From Haliscomenobacter hydrossis DSM 1100 (lineage in GTDB: Bacteria; Bacteroidota; Bacteroidia; Chitinophagales; Saprospiraceae): a stretch of DNA of 64,000 nucleotides. The DNA lies in NCBI RefSeq assembly GCF_000212735.1, contig NC_015510.1:2754315-2818314 (forward strand). Direction: 5' to 3'. A model generated the notes under the pieces. It ran no database searches and was not told the DNA's origin. It saw only the letters and a program-made list of their open reading frames with translations. The translations under genes and the position numbers were made by a program. Shown in pieces: positions 1 through 7,741 of this stretch. Positions within the stretch are counted from its first letter, which is position 1; every line of letters starts with the position of its first letter.

Positions 1-1
1 G

Positions 2-802
2 CGAGGGATGATTTACTCCCTGATTTTATGTACGGTCATTTATATTGTGACCACTCTGGTGATCACAGGTATGGTCAATTATTCCGAGTTTGAAAATGTC
101 ACCGATCCCCTGGCCTATGTTTTTGACAAAATAAACATGCCTCTGGTTGGTTTCATTGTTTCGGTCAGCGCAGTCGTGGCGGCAACCAGTGTTCTGCTGG
201 TTTTCCAATTGGGGCAGCCCCGGATTTGGATGAGCATGAGCCGGGACGGCCTGTTGCCCAAACGTTTTTCCAACATTCACCCACGCTACCGCACCCCCAG
301 TTTTGCGACCTTTGTAACGGGTTTGCTGGTGGGTATTCCGGTATTGGTCATTGATGATGGTTTGGTGACGGATTTGACCAGTATTGGTACCCTGTTTGCA
401 TTTGTACTGGTTTGTGGTGGCGTGTTGATTTTACCCCGAAGACCAAAAGAGCCAGGAAAATTCAATCTGCCTTACATCAATGGCAAATTCATTGTTCCTC
501 TTTTGGTCGTAGCGGCGATTGTAGGTTTCCGGAATCGCCTGGGTGCAGCCTTCAGTAACCTTGGCCACGAAGGTTACCAGGAAGTACTCTTCATTCTTTT
601 TATGGTACTTGCTGTTTACATCGCTGTGATGTCCTTTATCCGCAATTATTCGTTGATTCCGGTACTCGGGATGTTGTGTTGTTCTTACTTGATGATTGAA
701 ATCCCATCTCAAAGCTGGCTGGTGTTTTTTGGCTGGATGGCTTTTGGGTTGATTATTTACTTCTTGTATGGTGCGAAAAATAGTAAATTGAGTAAAGGAT
801 AA
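2..802 (+). CDS. APC-family amino acid permease, C-terminal part (5' end outside window)
   Basis: This is the C-terminal ~266 residues of a polytopic amino acid/polyamine transporter. The reading frame is open to the window edge. The first in-frame codons read R-G-M-I-Y-S, which resembles the mid-protein 'PQRxxP/I' loop before a transmembrane helix, so the ATG at 8 is probably internal. Six or more hydrophobic segments are visible. The loop QLGQPRIWMSMSRDGLLP matches the cytoplasmic loop typical of cationic amino acid transporters (APC superfamily, CAT/YfnA type). Substrate cannot be told from this fragment. A long hairpin starts 8 bases after the stop. Confidence 0.85.
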   Translation, partial: RGMIYSLILCTVIYIVTTLVITGMVNYSEFENVTDPLAYVFDKINMPLVGFIVSVSAVVAATSVLLVFQLGQPRIWMSMSRDGLLPKRFSNIHPRYRTPSFATFVTGLLVGIPVLVIDDGLVTDLTSIGTLFAFVLVCGGVLILPRRPKEPGKFNLPYINGKFIVPLLVVAAIVGFRNRLGAAFSNLGHEGYQEVLFILFMVLAVYIAVMSFIRNYSLIPVLGMLCCSYLMIEIPSQSWLVFFGWMAFGLIIYFLYGAKNSKLSKG

Positions 803-810
803 GGTAAGAA

Positions 811-888
811 GGGGGTTCGAAGGTTCGGGAGTTCGTGGGTTTAGGGCCACTTCTCCGAACCCACGAACTCCCGAACCTTCGAACCCCC
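811..888. repeat. Intergenic hairpin, GGGGTTCG-type arms (perfect 31-bp stem)
   Basis: Bases 811-841 and 858-888 are perfect reverse complements with a 16-base loop. The arms consist of degenerate copies of a short unit ending in GGTTCG. The hairpin starts 8 bases after the permease stop and ends 6 bases before the ATG of the next gene. Related hairpins occur at 13.3, 20.9, 28.4, 29.4 and 35.3 kb. It could act as a transcription terminator or mRNA 3'-end stabiliser, although it lacks a clean T tract. Confidence 0.9.
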
Positions 889-894
889 CAAAAC

Positions 895-1434
895 ATGAAA
901 AATACTTTCCTGATCCTTGTTTTTTTCTTAAGCGTATGCTTACAAAGGGGCATAGCCCAGGAAATCCCCGTGCAAATTCAGGATTTCCTCATCCGCTCGG
1001 AGGTAGAGCTTCTTTATCCCGTAGATTCAGATTACAAACCCGCTTACATCCCGGAATACCTGTTCCAGCGCTATGATTATGCCATTCGTTCAAACAAGGA
1101 AGCGGTAGAAATCCGCTTTTTATTCCTGCCGGATATGGGCAATGCACCCCATGCCCAGGTCAACAGCTACCGCATGGCCTTGCACATTGGCGACAATGAA
1201 ACCAATACCAGTTTCACTGCCCGTGAGTTGACCGAACGAGAATTAACCGAGGTCTTCAATGCTGATTGGGGCCGGGTATACATCCTCAAGCCCAAAGCGA
1301 CATTTTCGGCGCAGCAGCATTGCCGCTTTTTGGTTTTGCACAAAGAAAACAAGGGAATGGTTTGTGTTTTTTACCTTTTTGACAAGCCGAGTGCAGCCAT
1401 TGATCAGCGGCTGCATATGTTGAAATACCAATGA
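895..1434 (+). CDS. Hypothetical secreted protein (179 aa)
   Basis: I do not recognise the family. The ATG at 895 is preferred over an upstream in-frame ATG at 835, because codons before 895 merely translate the hairpin arm and because 895 begins a clear signal peptide (MKNTFLILVFFLSVCLQRGIAQ, cleavage expected after AQ). The mature part is about 158 residues, soluble and mixed-charge, with no repeated motif and one Cys in HCRFLVLHK. It is presumably exported to the periplasm. It lies between two hairpins and converges with the cyclase gene. Confidence 0.65.
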   Translation: MKNTFLILVFFLSVCLQRGIAQEIPVQIQDFLIRSEVELLYPVDSDYKPAYIPEYLFQRYDYAIRSNKEAVEIRFLFLPDMGNAPHAQVNSYRMALHIGDNETNTSFTARELTERELTEVFNADWGRVYILKPKATFSAQQHCRFLVLHKENKGMVCVFYLFDKPSAAIDQRLHMLKYQ

Positions 1435-1436
1435 AA

Positions 1437-1567
1437 GTTGAGAAAGTTGAGAAGGTTGAGGAGGTTGAGGCTACCGCAAAAACGGGTTTGAGTGTGATGT
1501 GTGCGTGTGAAAGTGTGTATGTCGCATGCGGTAGCCTCAACCCTCTCAACTTCTCAACCTCCTCAAC
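1437..1567. repeat. Intergenic hairpin, GTTGAGAA-type arms
   Basis: The left arm (1437-1478) is built of GTTGAGRA-like units and the right arm (1527-1567) is its complement. The inner 16 bases (1463-1478 and 1527-1542) pair perfectly. The loop is 48 bases of GT-rich sequence. The hairpin starts 2 bases after the stop of the + gene and its right arm contains the TGA of the cyclase gene on the - strand, so it can serve as a shared 3' end of two convergent genes. It shares the arm core GTTGAGGCTRCCGC with the hairpin at 47.5 kb. Confidence 0.85.
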
Positions 1568-4500
1568 TATTTTTCAACTCAACAAAATACATATCAATAA
1601 TATCCTTGTCGCGGTCCGTAAACTCGCCATGTTTTTGGCCAGTAAACTCGCCGTTTAGCAATTGATAGGTGGTATCAGATACATTTACTTTTCCGGCTGC
1701 GCCTTCGGATTCCATCCGCGAAGCGATGTTGACGGTATCGCCCCAGATGTCGTAGGCGAACTTTTTGGTGCCTACTACACCCGCCACCACTGGCCCGGAG
1801 TGGATACCAATGCGGGCTTCGAAAGCGGGTTGACCCGATATTTTGCGTTTTTCTGCTGTTTCTTGCAAAAACTGTTGGATCTCCAGTGCGGCCAGCACTA
1901 CTTTGGTCGCGCTTTCACTGGGGGTGCCATCAATACCCTCTTCCATACACATATAGGCATCGCCGATGGTTTTGATTTTTTCCAAGCCATGACGGTCGAT
2001 GATGGCGTCAAAAGCCCCAAAACAGTAATCGATTTCCCGCACCAGTTCTTCGGGTTCCATTTGTTCAGCAATACTGGAAAAACCTTTAAAATCGGTAAAC
2101 ATCACCGTGACATTCTCGTACCGTCGGGCGCTGGCTTTGCCGGTGGTTTTGAGTTCTTCAGCGGTTTCGGCAGGTAGAATATTGAGCAAGAGCTGATCCG
2201 ATTTTTGTTTTTCCACTTCCAGCTCGTTGGTGCGCATGCGCACCAACCGCTCCAGCGCCTTTTCTCGTTTGCGAATGGTATAGATGCGGTAGCGCAAAAA
2301 GCCGTAAACCCCTCCCAAAAACAAAAACCCACAGAAGATGATAAAGGACCAGGATTTATAAAAAGCCTGCTCAATGATCATTTCGATGCCCATTTCATTG
2401 GTTTTGTCCAGGCTTCCCGCAGTGATCGCCTTTACCCGAAAGGTGTATGTACCTGCCGGAATATTGCTGTACATCACGGTGTGTACATTGTCGAAGGGCG
2501 ACCACTTGCCTTCGTAGCCATCCAGCATATACGCAAAACGGTTTTGATTGGGTTCCCGATAATTGGCCACGGCAAAACTCAAGGTAAAATAACGATCCTT
2601 ATGGCGCAAAAAAACGGAACGTTGCTTGTTGATGCCCGCGGTACGGGTAAAAATGGTGTCGCGATCGCCGCTGTAATGGGTAAACTTGGTAAAAAGCAGG
2701 GGTGCTTCGTAAGCTTTCGTTTCTTTTTTCCAGAACTGAGGCCCGGGAAAAAAAGCGTTCACCCCATCGAGCCCGCCAAAATAGAGGCGGCCATTGCGGG
2801 TTCGCAAAGCCGAAATGCGGTTGAATTCATTGTTGGACAATCCATCTTGCTCCATAAAATGGACAAATCGTTCCCGTTTGATGCTCAAGCGATTCAACCC
2901 CAAGTAAGTGCTCACCCACAAGCAGGAATCCCCCTCTGGCAGCAGTGCAGTCACGATATTGTTGGACAGGCCTGAACTTTGTCCATAACTGGTATTCTGA
3001 AAGTTTTTCAGGTTGATTTTTTGTAAACCCTTGTCCGTACCCAACCACAGGTTCCCCCGGCGGTCTTCGTACATACAATTGATGCGCTGGGGATAGACCT
3101 CTACCGGACTACCTTTTCCCGTATAAAAGTGCTTGCGCTTGCCCGTTTTTGCATTCAATTGGTACAAACCCTGATCCATCGTGCCCACCCACATGATGTC
3201 TGGGTTGCGCCCAGGGTGCAAAAAACTGATTTCACCCAGTCGTTCTGACCAGGCACCTTGTTTGTTGCGAAAGCTTTGGATGGTTTGCTTTTTGGTGTCA
3301 TATTGGTACAAGCGGTGGCCATAACCAAACCAGATGATGCCTTTGGCGTCAAGGGTTACCACCCCGCCTATTTCCCGATCGGCGTCTGGAAAAAGTTTTT
3401 GCTGACTTAAATTTTTGGTGTTGATTCTCCAACCATTGCCCGTGTACAAAAATCCCTGGTGATAAACCAATCCAAAGGGCAGGTTGGAAAAACTATGGTC
3501 AGGAAACAACAAGCGCAGCGAATTGGAATTGGGGTCTAAAACGTGGATGGAGTTGTAATAAGAGAGGTACACACGCCCCTGTTCATCTTCGGCCATGCCC
3601 CGGATGCTGCACTGGATGTCTCGACAGTTCTCATTGCCGCCCGTCAAATATTGGGTAAATAATTTCTCTGATTCTACAATTTTGATCACCCCATAATCGC
3701 TGGCTACCCAAATGACGCCCGATTGATCCCGAAAAACTTGCCGGTAATTGGGCATCGATTTGAGTAAAAATCGCACCCGCTCGTCGTAGTTTTCCAATAG
3801 GTTGGATTGAGTAACGTAATGCCATAGTTTACCCTGTCCAGCCAACCAAATATTCCCCAGAGGATCGATCAACATGGAGTTGTACAGGCCACCTTCTGGC
3901 AAATATTGATTGATGGGGTGCAGTACCACTTCTCCCTCTGGATCACTCAGGGTATACACTTTGCCCGCAGAAGTCAGGATCCACAAACGTCCTTCGGTAG
4001 CATGTAAATGCACGACTCGATTGCTTTCAACGGCTGGTCCGGGCAACAGTATTTTCTTTTCCAACTTACCCGTATGTGGCGACAGCAACCACAATTCATT
4101 GTTTTGGGCACCTACAAAAATGAAGCCGTTGAACTGGATGATGGGTCGGCGCGGAGATTTTCCCTGCAAATCAGCAACTTTGGTCAATTTGCCTTTTTCG
4201 TCCAGGCGCTGTAAGGAGATTGCCCCGGTTTTGTCATTGAGGGTAACCATCCAGAGCGCACCCTGGGTATCCTGAAACAGGTTGTGTGGCGTAAGTGATT
4301 CCTGATTACTGGTGTGTTTTTGCTCCGAACCACGGTGCAAGTGGTGCGTTTGAATTTGGTGAAACTCGGTATAAAAAGCACTGACATGGTTTTGTCCGGC
4401 CAGCCACAGTTCATTGTTGCGGCCAATACTCATGTCAGAAATGGCATCCAGGGGAGCGGAGCGTTTGACATCAGCACGACTGCTGTAACGTTCAAATTCG

Positions 4501-4712
4501 TAGCCATCGAAACGGTTCAGCCCGTCCATGGTCGCCACCCAGATGAACCCACTGTTGTCTTGCGCTATTTTGAATACGTCGCGGTGGCTGAGTCCGTCTT
4601 CAAGGTTGTATACTTTGAACTGGTATTGGGCAGATTGGGCCACGAGCATGCCTGAGGTTGCGGTGAACCATAAGATCAATCCCCGTAATAAAAGACGCAT
4701 CAATCTATGCAT
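1563..4712 (-). CDS. Propeller-sensor class III adenylate/guanylate cyclase (1049 aa)
   Basis: A membrane signalling protein expected to make a cyclic nucleotide from NTP. Order: signal peptide (1-25); beta-propeller repeats of the two-component-regulator type (WVATMDGLNRFDGYEFERYS near the start, then GNLWLGTDKGL and similar); a Y_Y_Y domain; one transmembrane helix (about 788-810); a coiled-coil linker; and a class III cyclase domain (about 868-1049). Catalytic positions are present: metal Asp874 (MFTDFKGFSS) and Asp918 (KTIGDAYM), adenine-selecting Lys914 and Asp988 (YDIWGD), transition-state Asn995 and Arg999. These are canonical for ATP, so cAMP is the best guess. The periplasmic propeller normally feeds a histidine kinase; here a cyclase replaces it. 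The gene is divergent from the HD/Pycsar-like gene with 192 bases between. Confidence 0.92.
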   Translation of the reverse strand: MHRLMRLLLRGLILWFTATSGMLVAQSAQYQFKVYNLEDGLSHRDVFKIAQDNSGFIWVATMDGLNRFDGYEFERYSSRADVKRSAPLDAISDMSIGRNNELWLAGQNHVSAFYTEFHQIQTHHLHRGSEQKHTSNQESLTPHNLFQDTQGALWMVTLNDKTGAISLQRLDEKGKLTKVADLQGKSPRRPIIQFNGFIFVGAQNNELWLLSPHTGKLEKKILLPGPAVESNRVVHLHATEGRLWILTSAGKVYTLSDPEGEVVLHPINQYLPEGGLYNSMLIDPLGNIWLAGQGKLWHYVTQSNLLENYDERVRFLLKSMPNYRQVFRDQSGVIWVASDYGVIKIVESEKLFTQYLTGGNENCRDIQCSIRGMAEDEQGRVYLSYYNSIHVLDPNSNSLRLLFPDHSFSNLPFGLVYHQGFLYTGNGWRINTKNLSQQKLFPDADREIGGVVTLDAKGIIWFGYGHRLYQYDTKKQTIQSFRNKQGAWSERLGEISFLHPGRNPDIMWVGTMDQGLYQLNAKTGKRKHFYTGKGSPVEVYPQRINCMYEDRRGNLWLGTDKGLQKINLKNFQNTSYGQSSGLSNNIVTALLPEGDSCLWVSTYLGLNRLSIKRERFVHFMEQDGLSNNEFNRISALRTRNGRLYFGGLDGVNAFFPGPQFWKKETKAYEAPLLFTKFTHYSGDRDTIFTRTAGINKQRSVFLRHKDRYFTLSFAVANYREPNQNRFAYMLDGYEGKWSPFDNVHTVMYSNIPAGTYTFRVKAITAGSLDKTNEMGIEMIIEQAFYKSWSFIIFCGFLFLGGVYGFLRYRIYTIRKREKALERLVRMRTNELEVEKQKSDQLLLNILPAETAEELKTTGKASARRYENVTVMFTDFKGFSSIAEQMEPEELVREIDYCFGAFDAIIDRHGLEKIKTIGDAYMCMEEGIDGTPSESATKVVLAALEIQQFLQETAEKRKISGQPAFEARIGIHSGPVVAGVVGTKKFAYDIWGDTVNIASRMESEGAAGKVNVSDTTYQLLNGEFTGQKHGEFTDRDKDIIDMYFVELKNS

Positions 4713-4904
4713 AGTATACTATCCTCAAAGCTGCCAAGCTAATGATTTTTTTTAGTAACGCTGTTTAGCTCATTTGCTTTTTGTGAATATGTCCCAAAAG
4801 AGCAAAAAAGTCAACCTATTCAGTTCAACAAAACAACAAGCCAAATGCCAATCCTTTCTTTTTTCCAAAAATATTAATACTTTGGGCGAAGCAAGCGCCG
4901 CAAT

Positions 4905-6122
4905 ATGGAAACGACACAATCTCCTCCTCAAAACCTTGCAATAGTTGCCGAAAAATACGTCAAACAGTATTTTCGCGACCACATTGATGAAAAATACTTT
5001 TACCACAATTTCCAACATACTTGTGATGTGATTGAAGCCGCCCGGCGTTTGGGGACAGGGTACAACTTATCCCTTACCGACACCGAAGCTTTGATCTTGG
5101 CGGCCTGGTTTCACGATACGGGATACGACCAAGGAGCGTCGGGCCATGAAGCCCGCGGGGCAACCAATGCCCGCCGCTTTTTAGAGTCCCATGGCTATCT
5201 GGAAGTAGGCATTCAAAAAGTGGAACACTTGATCGAGGCAACCCAGATGAAATTTCAACCACGAAACTTGTTGGAAGAAATCATGCGCGATGCCGATTAT
5301 AGCCATCTGGGATCGGAGTTGTACTGGGATCGCTGTAGCCGGGTACGCCAGGAATTGCTCATGACCCGCCAAAGTTTTTTGACCGAAGAGGAATGGGTCC
5401 AATTTGAACTGGATTTCATCACCAATCACCACTACCATACGGAATTGGCCCGCCAGTATTTTGACAATGGCAAGTTCAAAAACATCAAACAACTCAAAAA
5501 ATACCAACAGCGCATCACGCCTTCTGAAGATAGCCAGGAAGAGCGCAAGTGGAAAAAACAAAAGAAAAAAACGGAAAAAGAACTCAAGGAGTTAAACCTG
5601 GGTCGTGGGGTTGAAACCATGTACCGCAACACTTACCGTACCCACCTCAACCTCAGCGCCATTGCCGACAACAAGGCCAACATCATGCTCAGTATCAATG
5701 CCATCATCATTTCGATTGTCATTTCGAGTTTGATTCCCAACTTCACTGCCCACCCTGAGTACATTATGCCCACCTTTTTGCTGCTTGCCGTTTGTTTGGG
5801 GGCTTTAATTTTTGCCATCCTTTCAACTCGCCCGAAAGTGACCAAAGGGGAGACTTCACGAGAAGATATCACGAACAAAAAAACCAACCTGTTGTTCTTT
5901 GGCAATTTCTACAACATGACCCTCGATGATTTCGACTGGGGAATGGCCGAGATGATCAAAGACCGAAATTTTTTGTACAGTTCCATGACCCGGGATATTT
6001 ATTTTTTGGGCAAAGTACTCGCCCAAAAGTACCGTTACTTACGCATTTGTTACGGTATCTTTATGTACGGCCTGATCATGGTTGTCTTTGCATTTGGGGT
6101 AGCGTTATGGTTGAAAAGGTAG
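4905..6122 (+). CDS. HD-domain phosphohydrolase fused to Pycsar-effector-like (PycTM/DUF5706) membrane domain
   Basis: A 405-residue two-part protein. The N-terminal HD hydrolase has the metal residues His38 (YHNFQHT), His70-Asp71 (AAWFHDTGYD) and the downstream Asp in MRDADYSHLG, so it looks catalytically intact. A highly basic linker (215-230, KWKKQKKKTEKELKEL) leads to a membrane module with the signature ADNKANIMLSINAIIISI (254-271), a second helix (287-307), the FFGNFYNMTLDDF block and a last helix (380-402). That module resembles the effector domain family named after Pycsar cyclic-nucleotide immunity. Similar HD fusions also occur as ordinary chromosomal genes in Bacteroidota, so an immune role is not established. 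Its divergent neighbour is a nucleotide cyclase. The amidohydrolase follows 10 bases later. Confidence 0.85.
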   Translation: METTQSPPQNLAIVAEKYVKQYFRDHIDEKYFYHNFQHTCDVIEAARRLGTGYNLSLTDTEALILAAWFHDTGYDQGASGHEARGATNARRFLESHGYLEVGIQKVEHLIEATQMKFQPRNLLEEIMRDADYSHLGSELYWDRCSRVRQELLMTRQSFLTEEEWVQFELDFITNHHYHTELARQYFDNGKFKNIKQLKKYQQRITPSEDSQEERKWKKQKKKTEKELKELNLGRGVETMYRNTYRTHLNLSAIADNKANIMLSINAIIISIVISSLIPNFTAHPEYIMPTFLLLAVCLGALIFAILSTRPKVTKGETSREDITNKKTNLLFFGNFYNMTLDDFDWGMAEMIKDRNFLYSSMTRDIYFLGKVLAQKYRYLRICYGIFMYGLIMVVFAFGVALWLKR

Positions 6123-6132
6123 GGCATTGATT

Positions 6133-7413
6133 ATGAAATGGACATTTTACTTTTTATCGGTATCGGTGATGATTTGTATGGCCTTAATTGGTTTAAATGG
6201 TCAAGACACTGAAAATCAATTGATCGTTCCTTCCCGGGTTTTTGATGGTCAAACCGTTCACGAAGGCTGGGCAGTGTTGGTTGAAAAAGGCAAAATCAAG
6301 GCCTTAGGCCCATTGGCACAATTGGTCATTCCCAATCCGGTCAAACGCATCAACTTACCCGGCACTACCCTCCTACCCGGACTCATCGAGGGACATTCCC
6401 ATCTTTTATTGCATCCTTACAACGAAACGTCCTGGAACGACCAGGTGCTCGTTGAATCGGAAGCGGAACGGGTCGTTCGAGCGACCATCCACGCCCGCAA
6501 AACCATCGAAGCAGGTTTCACTACGGTACGCGACCTTGGTTCTGAGGGGGCAGGATATGCCGATGTGGGGGTAAAACAAGCCATTGAAAAAGGCATCATC
6601 CCCGGGCCACGCATGCTGGTTGCAGGCCCGGCCATAGTAGCCACGGGCAGTTATGGCCCAAAGGGCTTTGCACCACACGTTGATGTGCCCCAGGGCGCTG
6701 ACGAAGCGGACGGACACGACAACCTCATCAAAGTGGTACGTGAACAAATGGGCAAAGGTGCCGATGTAGTCAAAGTATACGCCGATTACCGCTGGGGCTT
6801 ACGCGGAGAAGCTAGGGCTACTTTTTCCCTGGAGGAATTGCAATTGATGGTCAAAACTGCGGCCAGCAGTGGGCGCAGCGTAGTGGCGCATGCCGGCACT
6901 GCTGAAGGCATGCGCAGGGCCATTTTGGCTGGGGTAGTCAGCATTGAACACGGTGATGCGGGTACGCCCGAAGTATTCAAATTGATGGCCGAAAAAGGGG
7001 TGGCCCTTTGTCCGACCCTCGCCGCCGGAGACGCCATTCTGCAATACCGGGGTTGGCGAAAAGGCGTTGATCCCGACCCGGAACGCATTGTGCAAAAACG
7101 ACAGAGTTTTCGGCAAGCCTTGGATGCCGGAGTCATCATCGTGGCTGGAGGTGATGTCGGGGTATTCACCCACGGTGACAATGCGCGTGAACTGGAAATG
7201 ATGGTAGATTATGGCATGAAACCTGTGGATGTACTGAAAGCGGCTACTTCGGTGAATGCTCGGGTTTTTGGTTTAGAGGGTCAGTTGGGTGCCATCCGCC
7301 CGGGACTGCTCGCCGATTTGATTGTAGTAGACGGGAAACCCGATCTAAACATCAGCGATTTGCGCAACATCCGCCTGGTGATGAAAGAAGGAACCATTGT
7401 GATTGAAAAATAA
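6133..7413 (+). CDS. Secreted amidohydrolase-family metal-dependent hydrolase (imidazolonepropionase/prolidase-like)
   Basis: A TIM-barrel amidohydrolase that hydrolyses a C-N bond in an unknown substrate, possibly a dipeptide or cyclic amide. The ATG at 6133 is preferred to a TTG two codons earlier; a signal peptide follows (MKWTFYFLSVSVMICMALIG). Metal-site motifs are in the expected order: HxH in LIEGHSHLLL, a candidate carbamylated Lys in VVKVYADYRWG, His in VVAHAGT, His in SIEHGDAG and Asp in VAGGDVGVF. The C-terminal LADLIVVDG strand is the usual small beta-sandwich. The gene is co-directional with the HD/PycTM gene (10-base gap) and with the next small membrane gene. Confidence 0.88.
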   Translation: MKWTFYFLSVSVMICMALIGLNGQDTENQLIVPSRVFDGQTVHEGWAVLVEKGKIKALGPLAQLVIPNPVKRINLPGTTLLPGLIEGHSHLLLHPYNETSWNDQVLVESEAERVVRATIHARKTIEAGFTTVRDLGSEGAGYADVGVKQAIEKGIIPGPRMLVAGPAIVATGSYGPKGFAPHVDVPQGADEADGHDNLIKVVREQMGKGADVVKVYADYRWGLRGEARATFSLEELQLMVKTAASSGRSVVAHAGTAEGMRRAILAGVVSIEHGDAGTPEVFKLMAEKGVALCPTLAAGDAILQYRGWRKGVDPDPERIVQKRQSFRQALDAGVIIVAGGDVGVFTHGDNARELEMMVDYGMKPVDVLKAATSVNARVFGLEGQLGAIRPGLLADLIVVDGKPDLNISDLRNIRLVMKEGTIVIEK

Positions 7414-7423
7414 TAACCTACAG

Positions 7424-7702
7424 ATGGACAATAGCAAATTGTGGATCAAACGCCTGCTGCACACCGCAGCCATTTTGGCGGCTACTTCAATGGCGGTAAA
7501 ACTGGCGGGCGCAAATCCGCATTTTTCCCCCACTTCGCGGGAAGCCTTTTTGTTGGTGAACCTTTCCTGGGGCTTCGGGGTCAGTATTTTGCTGGTTTAC
7601 TTGCTGAGTACCTTTGCGCTCAAGCGCCCTGTGGCCATGATTGCATTGATGGGTTGTGTGATGATGTTGATTTTGGGAGGATTTTTGTATTGGGTGGGTT
7701 AA
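7424..7702 (+). CDS. Small hypothetical membrane protein (92 aa)
   Basis: Family not recognised. The start is taken at ATG 7424, ten bases after the amidohydrolase stop, because an in-frame TTG at 7403 would overlap the upstream gene. Three hydrophobic stretches are visible: residues ~10-25 (LLHTAAILAATSMAVKLAG), ~40-62 and ~68-90. It is probably an inner-membrane protein with three helices and no catalytic motif. It is likely the last gene of the three-gene + strand run and converges with uvrC 40 bases downstream. Confidence 0.6.
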   Translation: MDNSKLWIKRLLHTAAILAATSMAVKLAGANPHFSPTSREAFLLVNLSWGFGVSILLVYLLSTFALKRPVAMIALMGCVMMLILGGFLYWVG

Positions 7703-7741
7703 AAAAATATGGCATTTCCCGTTTTGCAACACGCTGGGATG

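Noticed and set aside
2205-2975. 256-codon + strand frame inside the cyclase gene
   Set aside because: Antisense to conserved Y_Y_Y and propeller sequence; an unused frame of a real gene.
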